Part shown: positions 24,097 through 33,609 of the stretch, piece by piece | Layout of the letters: every line of letters starts with the position of its first letter | Position numbering within the stretch: the first letter of the stretch is position 1 | Assembly: GCF_007680845.1 (NCBI RefSeq) | Contig: NZ_VEIY01000003.1 | Coordinates: 186,001 to 250,000, forward strand | Reading direction: 5' to 3' | Length of the DNA: 64,000 nt | Origin: Curtobacterium pusillum | GTDB taxonomy: Bacteria > Actinomycetota > Actinomycetes > Actinomycetales > Microbacteriaceae | Position numbers and translations under genes: made by a program | The notes under the pieces: model-generated | Databases searched by the model: none | Told to the model about the DNA's origin: nothing | What the model saw: only the letters and a program-made list of their open reading frames with translations

Positions 24097-24204
24097 TCGA
24101 CGTTCCACGCGTCGATCGACGAGCGCGGAGTCGCACGATGCGCGTGCATCTTGTTCGCGCGCATGGGTCGACGTCCCACGCGTCGATCGACGAGCGCGGT
24201 GTCG
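24097..24204. repeat. 71-bp-period repeat, two copies (locus A)
   Basis: Within the gene-free stretch 24008-24301, two copies begin at 24097 and 24168, exactly 71 bp apart. Each carries CCACGCGTCGATCGACGAG with the perfect palindrome CGTCGATCGACG at 24110-24121 and 24181-24192. Further matches (GCGCGGNGTCG) follow each core. The same arrangement with the same 71-bp period recurs at 62635-62760. No open frame is conserved. Confidence 0.85.
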
Positions 24205-24248
24205 AACCATGCACGAGGCGCAGAGCCCGCTGTGCACCCGGGAACGCA

Positions 24249-24283
24249 GCAGCGCCACCGGACACCGGGTCCGGCGGCGCTGC
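24249..24283. terminator. Hairpin after the ANTAR regulator gene
   Basis: Stem of 14 bp plus one A/C mismatch (GCAGCGCC-CCGGAC against GTCCGG-GGCGCTGC) with a 5-nt loop, 19 bp past the regulator stop. It probably terminates the regulator transcript before the 71-bp repeats. Confidence 0.7.
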
Positions 24284-24301
24284 GTGAGCGTCGGTGAGCG
24301 A

Positions 24302-24907
24302 CTACTTCTTCGCGCTGAGCTGCTCGATGATCGCCTTCGCGACGTCGTGCATGGTCAGGCGGCGGTCCATCGAGGCCTTCTGGATCCAGCGGAACGCCTC
24401 GGGCTCGGTGAGCCCCATCTTCTCGTTGAGCAGGCCCTTGGCGCGGTCGACGAGCTTGCGGGTCTCGAAGCGCTCGACGAGGTCGGCGACCTCGGCCTCG
24501 AGCGTGATGATCTGCTGGTGCCGCGAGAGGGCGATCTCGATCGCGGGCAGGAGGTCGTTCGGCGTGAACGGCTTGACGACGTAGGCGAGGGCACCGGCCT
24601 CGGTCGCGCGCTCGACGAGGTCCTTCTGGCTGAACGCCGTGAGGAGGACCACGGGGGCGATGTGGTTCTTCGAGAGCTTCTCGGCGGCGGAGATGCCGTC
24701 GAGCTGCGGCATCTTGACGTCCATCACGACGAGGTCGGGGCGGAGGTCGGTCGCGAGCTGCACGGCGGTCTCACCGTCACCCGCTTCGCCGACGACGTCG
24801 AACCCGTTGTCGCGGAGGATCTCCACGATGTCGAGGCGGATGAGCGACTCGTCCTCGGCGACGACGACGCGACGGGGTGCTGTTGCAGTTGCTTCTGTGT
24901 CACTCAC
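24302..24907 (-). CDS. ANTAR-domain response regulator (PdtaR-like)
   Basis: 201 residues from GTG 24907. The N-terminal receiver domain has the acidic pair DE (residues 19-20) and phospho-acceptor Asp63 in VVMDVKMPQLDG, then TAFS and a conserved Lys in YVVKPF. After a coiled linker, the C-terminal ANTAR domain (about 140-195: RAKGLLNEKMGLTEPEAFRWIQ) should bind hairpin RNA and act by antitermination. The architecture matches mycobacterial PdtaR. No sensor kinase is adjacent. Confidence 0.92.
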   Translation of the reverse strand: MSDTEATATAPRRVVVAEDESLIRLDIVEILRDNGFDVVGEAGDGETAVQLATDLRPDLVVMDVKMPQLDGISAAEKLSKNHIAPVVLLTAFSQKDLVERATEAGALAYVVKPFTPNDLLPAIEIALSRHQQIITLEAEVADLVERFETRKLVDRAKGLLNEKMGLTEPEAFRWIQKASMDRRLTMHDVAKAIIEQLSAKK

Positions 24908-24968
24908 GACATGCAGCCTACTAGACGACAGCCGTTTGTCCTGCCCCGCAGGCCGTGAGCAGTCCTTG

Positions 24969-25049
24969 TACGAGTGGCGGGACTCGAACCCGCACGCCGT
25001 GAGGCAGAGCATTTTGAGTGCCCCGTGTCTACCATTCCACCACACTCGC
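24969..25049 (-). tRNA. tRNA-Leu (anticodon CAA)
   Basis: The minus strand folds as a class II tRNA. The acceptor stem is GCGAGTG pairing CACTCGT (terminal G-U), with discriminator A. The D region is GGTGGAATGGTAGAC. The anticodon stem GGGCA/TGCTC surrounds loop CTCAAAA, giving anticodon CAA. A long variable arm with GCC/GGC follows, then T arm GCGGG-TTCGAGT-CCCGC. CCA is not encoded. It lies between the GAF regulator and the ANTAR regulator. Confidence 0.97.
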
Positions 25050-25103
25050 GAGGTGCCCCACAGTACCAGCCCGACCCGCGCCTCCAGTCCGTCCCGGACC
25101 GCC

Positions 25104-26270
25104 TCAGGAGCCCTCGAGCGCCTCGATCGCCGCCACGAGACCGGCCCGCCGCGGCGACCGACGGGGCAGCGCCCCGAGGAGCGCCCGGAGCACGCGTGCA
25201 TCCGCCGCTCCGTCCGGGGTCCGGGCCCAAGCGAGGAGTGCGTCGACGCCGCCGTCGGCGACGACGGCCTCCCGGAAGCGGCCGCGCACGAGGTCCCGGA
25301 GTGCGTCCACGCCCGGGGCGGCCGAGCCGGGCAGCACCGGCCCGGCGTACCGGTCGACGGCCTGGAGGCGCGCCCCGCGATCAAGGGCGGCCAGCACGCC
25401 GTCGACGTCGGTGCGCAGGCCTCCGACACGGTACGGACGCGACGCCAGCGTCACGCACGGCGCGGCTCCGGCGAGGACCCGTCGGAGCCGGACGAGCTCG
25501 GCGCGGAGGGTGACGAGCGCGCCGGGGTCGCCGTACACCGCGTCGGCGAGGTCCTCGGCGGCGAGGCCCGCCGGGTTGGCGGCGAGCACGGCCAGGATCT
25601 CGGAGTGCCGTGCGGACAGGTGGAGGGCACGGTCGCCGACCCAGAGCGTGGCCACGTCGGTGCCGAGCAGGTGCAGGACAGCGGGCGGGGTCGCCGGGAC
25701 GCGGGTCGGGCGGAGCCGGGCGAGGGCGATCTCGGCTTCCGCGGCGGCGACGGTCGCGGTGAGGAGCGGGAGCGTGTGCCGCTCCACCGCGCGATCGTCC
25801 CCGGTGACGTCGAGCACGCCCACGACGGCGCCCGTGTCGTCGTGCACGGGGACTGCGCTGCACGACCACCGTTTGACGGCGTTCGCGTAGTGCTCCTCGG
25901 AGCGGATCTGCACCGGTCCGTCGATGCGGAGCGCGGTCCCCGGCGCGCTCGTGCCGACGCGGTCCTCGGACCAGTCGGCACCCGGGACGAAGCCCATGTC
26001 CTCCGCGGCACGACGGGCACCGCGGGCACCGTCGACCCAGACCAGCCGACCGTCGGCGTCACCGACCGCGATGACGCAGTCCGAGGCGCGCGTCTCGTCG
26101 AGGAGCAGCCGACGGACGACGGGGAGCAGGACCGAGAGGGGCCCCTCGCGACGGGCGGCGTCGAGCTGGTCCGGACCGAGCGCGAGGGCCGGGACACCGT
26201 CCGGGTCGACGCGAGCGGAGCGCTGCCACGACTCGGCGACGAGCGGGCGGAGCGTCCGGGGTGCGCGCAC
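25104..26270 (-). CDS. GAF-domain transcriptional regulator of the aldehyde dehydrogenase operon
   Basis: 388 residues from GTG 26270, with a GGAGG site 4 nt upstream. An N-terminal SWQRSA-type helix is followed by a GAF-like sensor (about 70-190; WVDGARGARRAAEDMGFVPG, WSEDRVGTSAPGTAL). The C-terminal part has a winged-helix-like stretch (ILAVLAANPAGLAAEDLADAV) that could bind DNA. GAF regulators of this AcoR-like kind commonly accompany ExaC-type aldehyde dehydrogenase and DUF779 genes. It is the third gene of that operon, after a 71-bp gap. There is no sigma-54 ATPase domain. Confidence 0.85.
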   Translation of the reverse strand: MRAPRTLRPLVAESWQRSARVDPDGVPALALGPDQLDAARREGPLSVLLPVVRRLLLDETRASDCVIAVGDADGRLVWVDGARGARRAAEDMGFVPGADWSEDRVGTSAPGTALRIDGPVQIRSEEHYANAVKRWSCSAVPVHDDTGAVVGVLDVTGDDRAVERHTLPLLTATVAAAEAEIALARLRPTRVPATPPAVLHLLGTDVATLWVGDRALHLSARHSEILAVLAANPAGLAAEDLADAVYGDPGALVTLRAELVRLRRVLAGAAPCVTLASRPYRVGGLRTDVDGVLAALDRGARLQAVDRYAGPVLPGSAAPGVDALRDLVRGRFREAVVADGGVDALLAWARTPDGAADARVLRALLGALPRRSPRRAGLVAAIEALEGS

Positions 26271-26341
26271 GCGTCCTCCGTCCGGGTCCGCCCGCCGCGT
26301 CGGTGCGTCGGGGTCCAGCCGCGTCCTCGCGGCCGTCGCGG

Positions 26342-26757
26342 TCAGCCTACGTCCGGTGTGCCCCCGGGGCCAGGGCCTGCTGCGACCAGGCCGAGGTCGA
26401 CCAGTTCGGCGTCGTCGAACATGCGCGACCGGGTGAGGAACCGCTTGCCCTCCGGGACCTCGAGGGAGAACCCGCCGCCCCGGCCGTCGACGACGTCGAT
26501 CGTCAGCGCCGTGTACTTCCAGTACTCGAACTGTGACTTCGACATGTAGACCTCGACGGGTGCGATGCCGTCGACGTCGAGCGCGCCAAGGAGCACGTCG
26601 CCAGGACCGGTCATGAACATGCCGACGGGGTAGCACATCGGACTCGAGCCGTCGCAGCAGCCACCGGACTGGTGGAACATGAGCGGCCCGTGGCGGGCGG
26701 CGAGGGTGCGCAGGAGCTCCCTCGCCGCCGGCGTGGACGTCACCCGGGCGGTGCTCA

Positions 26758-26758
<1 letters not shown>
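26342..26758 (-). CDS. DUF779 family protein
   Basis: 138 residues from ATG 26758, overlapping the aldehyde dehydrogenase stop by one base (TGATG). The conserved FHQSGGCCDGSSPMCYP segment near residue 30 carries three Cys and is the hallmark of DUF779. EVYMSKSQFEYWKYTALTIDVVDGRGGGFSLE-type sequence follows. The family has unknown biochemical function but is almost always next to ExaC-type acetaldehyde dehydrogenase, and may support its function or sense its redox state. Confidence 0.92.
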
Positions 26759-28299
<1,541 letters not shown>

Positions 28300-28384
28300 G
28301 GTGGACACCTTTCGACGACTCTGTCGGGCGCTGGGTCCGCGCCTGTCCGCACGGTACGTCCGGGGAGGTTGCATCCGGTTGCGC

Positions 28385-28420
28385 GGGTGCGGGTGCGGGT
28401 GCGGGTGCGGGTGCGGGTGC
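28385..28420. repeat. GGGTGC hexamer x6
   Basis: Six perfect head-to-tail copies of GGGTGC in the divergent gap between the aldehyde dehydrogenase and HdeD-like genes, 86 bp upstream of the former. Degenerate copies precede them. Confidence 0.95.
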
Positions 28421-28422
28421 GC

Positions 28423-28511
28423 CGAGAGGGCACTATCGGTCACTCTCGGCGCTCGCGGGCGGCGACTTGCGCGATCTCGGCAGACGTGAGCGGCATGTCG
28501 TGCCCTCTCGG
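28423..28511. repeat. 89-bp palindrome-ended element, copy 1
   Basis: Element bounded by CCGAGAGGGCAC and its inverse GTGCCCTCTCGG. Internal CTCTCGG can pair with the left end to give a small hairpin. Copy 2 is the same length 139 bp further on and about 85% identical. A minus-strand ORF of 18 codons (28496-28440, [18 protein letters not shown]) is preserved in both copies. The rest of 28300-28745 holds only these repeats, the GGGTGC run and presumably two promoters. Confidence 0.85.
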
Positions 28512-28561
28512 GGTGGGGGTGGGCCGGGCTGGCGGGCCGACCGGGCGGCGGGGTCTGTCGT

Positions 28562-28650
28562 CGAGAGGGCACTATCGGTCACTCTCGGCGCCGGCGGGCG
28601 ACGACTTGTGCCACCTCGGCGGACGTGAGCGGCATGTTGTGCCCGCTCGG
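28562..28650. repeat. 89-bp element, copy 2
   Basis: Second copy of the element at 28423-28511, in the same orientation. Its right end reads GTGCCCGCTCGG, one base off the perfect inverse. The minus-strand mini-ORF at 28635-28579 reads MPLTSAEVAQVVARRRRE. Relative to copy 1, several substitutions are synonymous and V/I and V/A are conservative, while R/E is not. Confidence 0.85.
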
Positions 28651-28745
28651 CGGACGGGGCAGGCGGGGAGGGCGGGCGGGGACGAACGAGGGGGCGCGCC
28701 GCGAGGTACCGTCGAGACGAGCAGTTCCGACAGGGAGGAGTGCTC

Positions 28746-29285
28746 GTGGATTCTCGTGCCGTCCGAACGTTCCGGGTGTTCGTGATCGTGACCGCCGTCG
28801 TCGCCATCGCCCTCGGCGTCGTGGCCATCGTCTGGCCGCGCCCGTCGCTGGTCGTCGTCGCGCTGCTGTTCGGCGTCTACCTCGTCGTCGCCGGGGCGCT
28901 GCGGGTGTTCGCGGCGGTCCGGGGCCACGGGACGCCGCCGGTGTGGCGCTGGACGTCGGGCATCGTCGGGGCCCTGGTCGGGTTGGCCGGGCTCGTGACC
29001 CTGCTCGACCCCGCCGTGCCGCTCCTGGTCTACGCGCTGCTCGCGGGCATCGGGTTCATCGTCGAGGGCGTCGCATCGCTCGTCGGTGGGTTCGTCGGGC
29101 ACCCAGGGTCGTCGAGGATCCCGACGATCGTGAGCGCTGTGCTCTCGATCCTCGGCGGCGTGGTGGTCCTCGTCGCGCCCGGCCTGGCGCTGACGGTCTT
29201 CATGGTCTTCTCGGGCATCGCCCTCATCGTCGTCGGCGCCGCGGCGCTGCTGCTGCTGCCGCCGCGCGCCGCCGTCCGCCGGTAG
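28746..29285 (+). CDS. HdeD-like (DUF308) membrane protein
   Basis: 179 residues from GTG 28746, 7 nt after GGGAGG; an in-frame GTG at 28740 is too close to that site. It has about six hydrophobic segments, repeated in pairs with glycine-rich turns, as in the HdeD/DUF308 family. HdeD is linked to acid resistance in E. coli; the role in actinobacteria is unclear. It is divergent from the aldehyde dehydrogenase operon and only 15 bp from the convergent VIT-family gene. Confidence 0.85.
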   Translation: MDSRAVRTFRVFVIVTAVVAIALGVVAIVWPRPSLVVVALLFGVYLVVAGALRVFAAVRGHGTPPVWRWTSGIVGALVGLAGLVTLLDPAVPLLVYALLAGIGFIVEGVASLVGGFVGHPGSSRIPTIVSAVLSILGGVVVLVAPGLALTVFMVFSGIALIVVGAAALLLLPPRAAVRR

Positions 29286-29300
29286 CCGCGCAGGCGAGCG

Positions 29301-30380
29301 CTAGGCGTTACCCGTCCCGAACAGCAGGCCGAGCCCGTAGGTGACGGCCGCGGCGCCGAAGCCGATCGCCAGCTGCCGCAGTGCCCGACGCAGGGGCGAG
29401 GCCCCGCTCAGCACCCCGACGACCGCTCCGGTGCCGAGGAGCGCGACCCCGACGAGGGCGGCAGCGACCGTGATCGCCGCCCAACCGTCGAGCCCGAACA
29501 GGTACGGCAGGACCGGGATGATCGCGCCGGAGGCGAAGAAGCAGAAGCTCGAGATCGCCGCGCTCATCCCGTTGCCGATCGCTTCGTGGTCGTCCGTCGG
29601 TGCGGCCGTCGTGACGGCGGTGCCCCCGAGGACCTCGGCCGCGTGCTCGTGCGCGTCCGCCTCGGTCATCCCCCTCGCCCGGTACACGAGTGCGAGCTCG
29701 TTCGCGTCGACGTCGAGGTCGGCCACCGCCCGGCCCGCTTCGGGGTGCGGCGCCGACGCGGTGAGGAGTTCACGCTGGGACCGGACCGAGACGTACTCCC
29801 CCGCGCCCATCGACAGCGCCCCCGCGAGCAGTCCGGCGATGCCGCTCAGCAGCACGAAGTGGCGGTCCGCCCCGGACGCGCTGATGCCGATGATGAGTGC
29901 GAGGTTCGACACGAGGCCGTCGTTCGCCCCGAACACCGCCGCACGGAACGTCCCGGAGAGGCGCATCCGGCCGCGGTTCGCGAGTCCGCGAACCACCTCG
30001 CCGTGGATCCGCTCGTCGGCAGCCATGCTCGCCGTGGCGTCGGCGTCGTCGGCGTAGGGCGACCGGTCTTCGGCCCGCTGCATGAGCGCGAGGACGAACA
30101 CCGACCCGAACCGCTTCGCGAGTGACGCCAGCACCCGGGTCCGGAGACTCCCCCGCTGCGGTCGCCCGACGTCGTCGCCGAGCAGGTCGAGCCAGTGCTG
30201 CTCGTGCCGGCCCTCGGCTTCGGCCAGGGCCGACAGGATCGCGCGCTCTTCACCGTCGCGGCGCGCGGCGAGGTTCCGGTAGACCGCCGCTTCCGCACGT
30301 TCGTCCGCGAGGTAGCGGCGCCAGCGGCGCACGTCGGTCCGGGGTGCGGTGGGGCGGGACTGGAGGCTCACAGCAGCCAT
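29301..30380 (-). CDS. VIT1/CCC1-type metal transporter with ferritin-like N-domain
   Basis: 359 residues from ATG 30380. The first 150 residues form a ferritin-like helical domain with Glu/His metal-type ligands (DERAEAAVYRNLA, EAEGRHEQHWLDLL, DERIHGEV). A VIT/CCC1 membrane domain of about five helices follows, with family marks FGANDGLVSNLALIIG and GALSMGAGEYVSVRSQ. Such proteins move Fe2+ or Mn2+ across the membrane or detoxify them. No metal regulator adjoins it. Confidence 0.9.
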   Translation of the reverse strand: MAAVSLQSRPTAPRTDVRRWRRYLADERAEAAVYRNLAARRDGEERAILSALAEAEGRHEQHWLDLLGDDVGRPQRGSLRTRVLASLAKRFGSVFVLALMQRAEDRSPYADDADATASMAADERIHGEVVRGLANRGRMRLSGTFRAAVFGANDGLVSNLALIIGISASGADRHFVLLSGIAGLLAGALSMGAGEYVSVRSQRELLTASAPHPEAGRAVADLDVDANELALVYRARGMTEADAHEHAAEVLGGTAVTTAAPTDDHEAIGNGMSAAISSFCFFASGAIIPVLPYLFGLDGWAAITVAAALVGVALLGTGAVVGVLSGASPLRRALRQLAIGFGAAAVTYGLGLLFGTGNA

Positions 30381-30470
30381 CCTGCCGTGTCCCGACGACG
30401 GACGGTCGCCACCAGGGCCCGGTGTGGACGAGCGACGTCCGGTCGCGACCTGTGGAGGGGGGAACGCGAC

Positions 30471-30527
30471 GGGGCGCGGACCGGAGGCGGCGTGCGCGTG
30501 GCGCACCGTGCCTCCAGTCCGCGCCCC
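30471..30527. terminator. Long hairpin after pyk
   Basis: Arms 30471-30488 and 30510-30527 match at 17 of 18 positions (GGGGCGCGGAC-x-GGAGGC). A nested GTGCGC/GCGCAC pair closes the loop. It lies 22 bp past the pyk stop and carries the GGAGGC motif common to several gene ends here. Terminator use is inferred from position and fold. Confidence 0.75.
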
Positions 30528-30549
30528 GTCGGACGTCGGAACGCTCTGC

Positions 30550-31995
30550 TCAGTCGCGCACGTAGGCCGGCGCGGCCTCGGCGTGGGCGTCGCCCACGCG
30601 GTGCACCCGGAGGTCGTTCGTCGAGCCCTCGATGCCGGGAGGGGACCCGGCCGTCACGATGACGCGGTCACCGGGAGACGCGAGACCGTTCTCGAGGAGG
30701 ACGTCGTCGACCTGCGAGAAGAGCTCGTCGGTGTGGGTCTTGCGCTCCACGAGGAACGAGCGGACGCCCCAGGTGAGCGCCATGCGGCGACGCGTGGCCT
30801 CGTTCGGGGTGAAGGCGATGATCGGCAGGCCGTGGCGCAGACGCGACATGCGCCGCGCCGAGTCGCCGGACTCGGTGAACACGCAGAGGTACGAGGCCTC
30901 GGTGAACTCCGCGATCTCGACCGCGGCGAGCGTGATGGCACCACCGAGCGTGCGGGGCTTCGTGCCGAGCGGCGCGATGCGCTCGAGGCCGTGGTCCTCG
31001 GTGGACTCGACGATGCGGGCCATCGTCCGGACGGTCTGCACCGGGTACTCGCCGACGCTGGTCTCGCCGGAGAGCATGACCGCGTCCGCGCCGTCGAGCA
31101 CCGCGTTCGCGACGTCGGAGGTCTCGGCGCGGGTCGGGATCGGGGACGAGATCATCGACTCGAGCATCTGCGTCGCGACGATGACGGGCTTCGCCATGCG
31201 GCGGGAGAGCTCGACGGCGCGCTTCTGCACGATCGGGACGGCCTCGAGCGGGAGCTCGACGCCGAGGTCACCGCGGGCCACCATGATGCTGTCGAAGGCG
31301 TCGATGATCTCCTCGAGCGCGTCGACGGCCTGCGGCTTCTCGATCTTCGCGATGACGGGGAGGCGCTTGCCTTCCTCGTCCATGATCTCGTGCGCGCGGA
31401 CGACGTCGGACGCGTTGCGCACGAACGACAGCGCGATGAGGTCGGCACCCTGACGGATGCCCCAGCGGAGGTCCGCCTCGTCCTTCTCGCTCAGCGCGGG
31501 GACGTTCACGGCGACGCCGGGCAGGTTGATGCCCTTGTTGTTCGACACGGTGCCGCCGACGACGACCTCGGTGCGGACGCGGACGCCGTCGGTGTCGAGG
31601 ACGCGGAGCCGCACGCGGCCGTCGTCGATGAGCAGCGGGTCACCGGGCTTGACGTCCTGCGGGAGCCCCTTGAAGGTCGTGCCGCAGATCTCCTTCGAGC
31701 CGGGCACGTCCTCGGTGGTGATGGTGAAGACGTCGCCGACGGCGAGGTCGTGCGGGCCGTCGGCGAACCGGGCGAGGCGGATCTTCGGGCCCTGCAGGTC
31801 GACGAGGATCGCGACGGGCTTGCCGAGCTCCTCGGCCGCGCGACGCACGTTGTCGTAGTTGGCCTCGTGGACGCTGTAGTCACCGTGGCTGAGGTTGAGG
31901 CGGGCGACGTCGACGCCTGCCTCGATGATCTCCTTGACGGTCTCGTAGTCGGACGTTGCCGGTCCGAGGGTCGAAACGATCTTTGCGCGTCTCAA
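30550..31995 (-). CDS. pyk: Pyruvate kinase
   Basis: Glycolytic enzyme making ATP and pyruvate from PEP. 481 residues from TTG 31995, supported by AAGGAA 5 nt upstream and by the family N-terminus RRAKIVSTLGPAT. The barrel holds NLSHGD, LQGPKIRLARF, the catalytic Lys in VIAKIEKPQA, metal ligands in MVARGDLGVELP, and ATQMLESM. The C-terminal allosteric domain is complete. The frame is open further upstream but without family similarity. Confidence 0.97.
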   Translation of the reverse strand: MRRAKIVSTLGPATSDYETVKEIIEAGVDVARLNLSHGDYSVHEANYDNVRRAAEELGKPVAILVDLQGPKIRLARFADGPHDLAVGDVFTITTEDVPGSKEICGTTFKGLPQDVKPGDPLLIDDGRVRLRVLDTDGVRVRTEVVVGGTVSNNKGINLPGVAVNVPALSEKDEADLRWGIRQGADLIALSFVRNASDVVRAHEIMDEEGKRLPVIAKIEKPQAVDALEEIIDAFDSIMVARGDLGVELPLEAVPIVQKRAVELSRRMAKPVIVATQMLESMISSPIPTRAETSDVANAVLDGADAVMLSGETSVGEYPVQTVRTMARIVESTEDHGLERIAPLGTKPRTLGGAITLAAVEIAEFTEASYLCVFTESGDSARRMSRLRHGLPIIAFTPNEATRRRMALTWGVRSFLVERKTHTDELFSQVDDVLLENGLASPGDRVIVTAGSPPGIEGSTNDLRVHRVGDAHAEAAPAYVRD

Positions 31996-32101
31996 TGGAT
32001 TCCTTCGTGTGGTGGATGGTGCTTGGGTTTCCACGCTGTGGGGCCGCGTGGAACGAAGCGAGGCCACCAGCACCCTACCGAGTGCCGGTGTCCGGGAGTC
32101 G

Positions 32102-33559
32102 TCAGATCGAGATCGCGCGGTCGGTGGCCTTGACCGGGGCCGGCAGGATCGTCGAGCCCTCGAGGTACTCGTCGACCTTCGCCGCGGCGGCGCGGCCCTC
32201 GGCGATGGCCCAGACGATGAGCGACTGCCCACGACCGGCGTCACCGGCGACGAACACGCCCGGCTCGTTCGTGGTGTAGTCGGCCTGGCGCGCCACGGCG
32301 CCGGACACCGTCACCGGCAGGCCGAGCTGCGGCTCGAGCGTGTCGGTCTCCGGACCGGTGAACCCCATGGCGACGAGGACGAGGTCCGCGGGGATCTCGC
32401 GCTCGGTGCCGGCCTTCGGGACACGGCGGCCGTCGAGGTACTCGGTCTCCGCGACGCGGAGGGCACGGACCTCGCCGGCCTCGTTCGCGAGGAACTCGAC
32501 GGTGGAGGCCAGGTAGTGCCGCTCGCCACCCTCTTCGTGGGCGCTCGTCACCTCGAACACGGTCGGGAACATCGGCCACGGCTGCTCGGACGGACGCTCG
32601 AGCGGCGGCTGCTGGCCGATCGCCAGGTTCGTGACGCTGAGCGCGCCCTGCCGGTGCGCGGTGCCGATGCAGTCCGCGCCCGTGTCGCCGCCACCGATGA
32701 CGACGACGTGCTTGCCCTCGGCCGTGATCTGGTTGTCGACGGTCGTCCCGGCGTTCGCCTTGTTCTGCTGGACGAGGTACTCCATCGCGAAGTGCACGCC
32801 CTCGAGGTCGCGCCCCGGGATCGACAGGTCGCGCGGGACCGTCGCTCCGGTGGCGACGACGACCGCGTCGTAGCGGGACTTGAGGTCGTCCCACGTGATG
32901 TCGCGGCCGATCTCGACACCGGCGCGGAAGCGGGTGCCCTCGGCCTGCATCTGCGCGAGCCGGGCGTCGATCTGACGCTTCTCCATCTTGAAGTCCGGGA
33001 TGCCGTAGCGGAGCAGTCCACCGATCCGGTCGTCCCGCTCGTAGACCGCGACGGTGTGACCGGCGCGGGTGAGCTGCTGCGCGGCCGCGAGTCCGGCGGG
33101 GCCGGAACCGACGACGGCGACGGTCTTGCCGGTGAGGCGCTCCGGCGGGTGCGGCGTGACCCAGCCGTTCTTGTACGCCTCGTCGATGATCGAGACCTCG
33201 ACCTGCTTGATCGTCACCGGCGGCTGGTTGATGCCGAGGACGCACGACGCCTCGCACGGTGCCGGGCAGAGCTTGCCGGTGAACTCCGGGAAGTTGTTCG
33301 TCGCGTGCAGGCGCTCGATCGCCTGACGGCCCTCGCCGCGCCACGTGAGGTCGTTCCACTCCGGGATGAGGTTCCCGAGCGGGCAGCCCTGGTGGCAGAA
33401 CGGGACGCCGCAGTCCATGCAGCGGCCGGCCTGACGCTTGAGCGCGCCGGACTCCTGCTGCTCGTAGACCTCTTTCCAGTCCATGAGCCGGACGGGTACG
33501 GGGCGTCGGGGCGGGAGCTCGCGCTCCTGCACCTTGAGGAAGCCCTTCGGGTCAGCCAC
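32102..33559 (-). CDS. gltD: Glutamate synthase small subunit
   Basis: 485 residues. NADPH-oxidising flavoprotein subunit of GOGAT. The N-terminal domain has two Cys clusters for 4Fe-4S centres (CMDCGVPFCHQGCPLGN and CPAPCEASCVLG). Next comes the FAD site VVGSGPAGLAAAQQL and the NADPH site VVIGGGDTGADCIG. A late GDAGRGQSLIVWAI closes the FAD domain. It follows gltB after 50 bp and supplies electrons to it. Confidence 0.97.
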   Translation of the reverse strand: MADPKGFLKVQERELPPRRPVPVRLMDWKEVYEQQESGALKRQAGRCMDCGVPFCHQGCPLGNLIPEWNDLTWRGEGRQAIERLHATNNFPEFTGKLCPAPCEASCVLGINQPPVTIKQVEVSIIDEAYKNGWVTPHPPERLTGKTVAVVGSGPAGLAAAQQLTRAGHTVAVYERDDRIGGLLRYGIPDFKMEKRQIDARLAQMQAEGTRFRAGVEIGRDITWDDLKSRYDAVVVATGATVPRDLSIPGRDLEGVHFAMEYLVQQNKANAGTTVDNQITAEGKHVVVIGGGDTGADCIGTAHRQGALSVTNLAIGQQPPLERPSEQPWPMFPTVFEVTSAHEEGGERHYLASTVEFLANEAGEVRALRVAETEYLDGRRVPKAGTEREIPADLVLVAMGFTGPETDTLEPQLGLPVTVSGAVARQADYTTNEPGVFVAGDAGRGQSLIVWAIAEGRAAAAKVDEYLEGSTILPAPVKATDRAISI

Positions 33560-33609
33560 CAGTCACCTCCGAGATGTTGATGCGCACTGTCGGTTCCGGA
33601 CTCGTGGGG

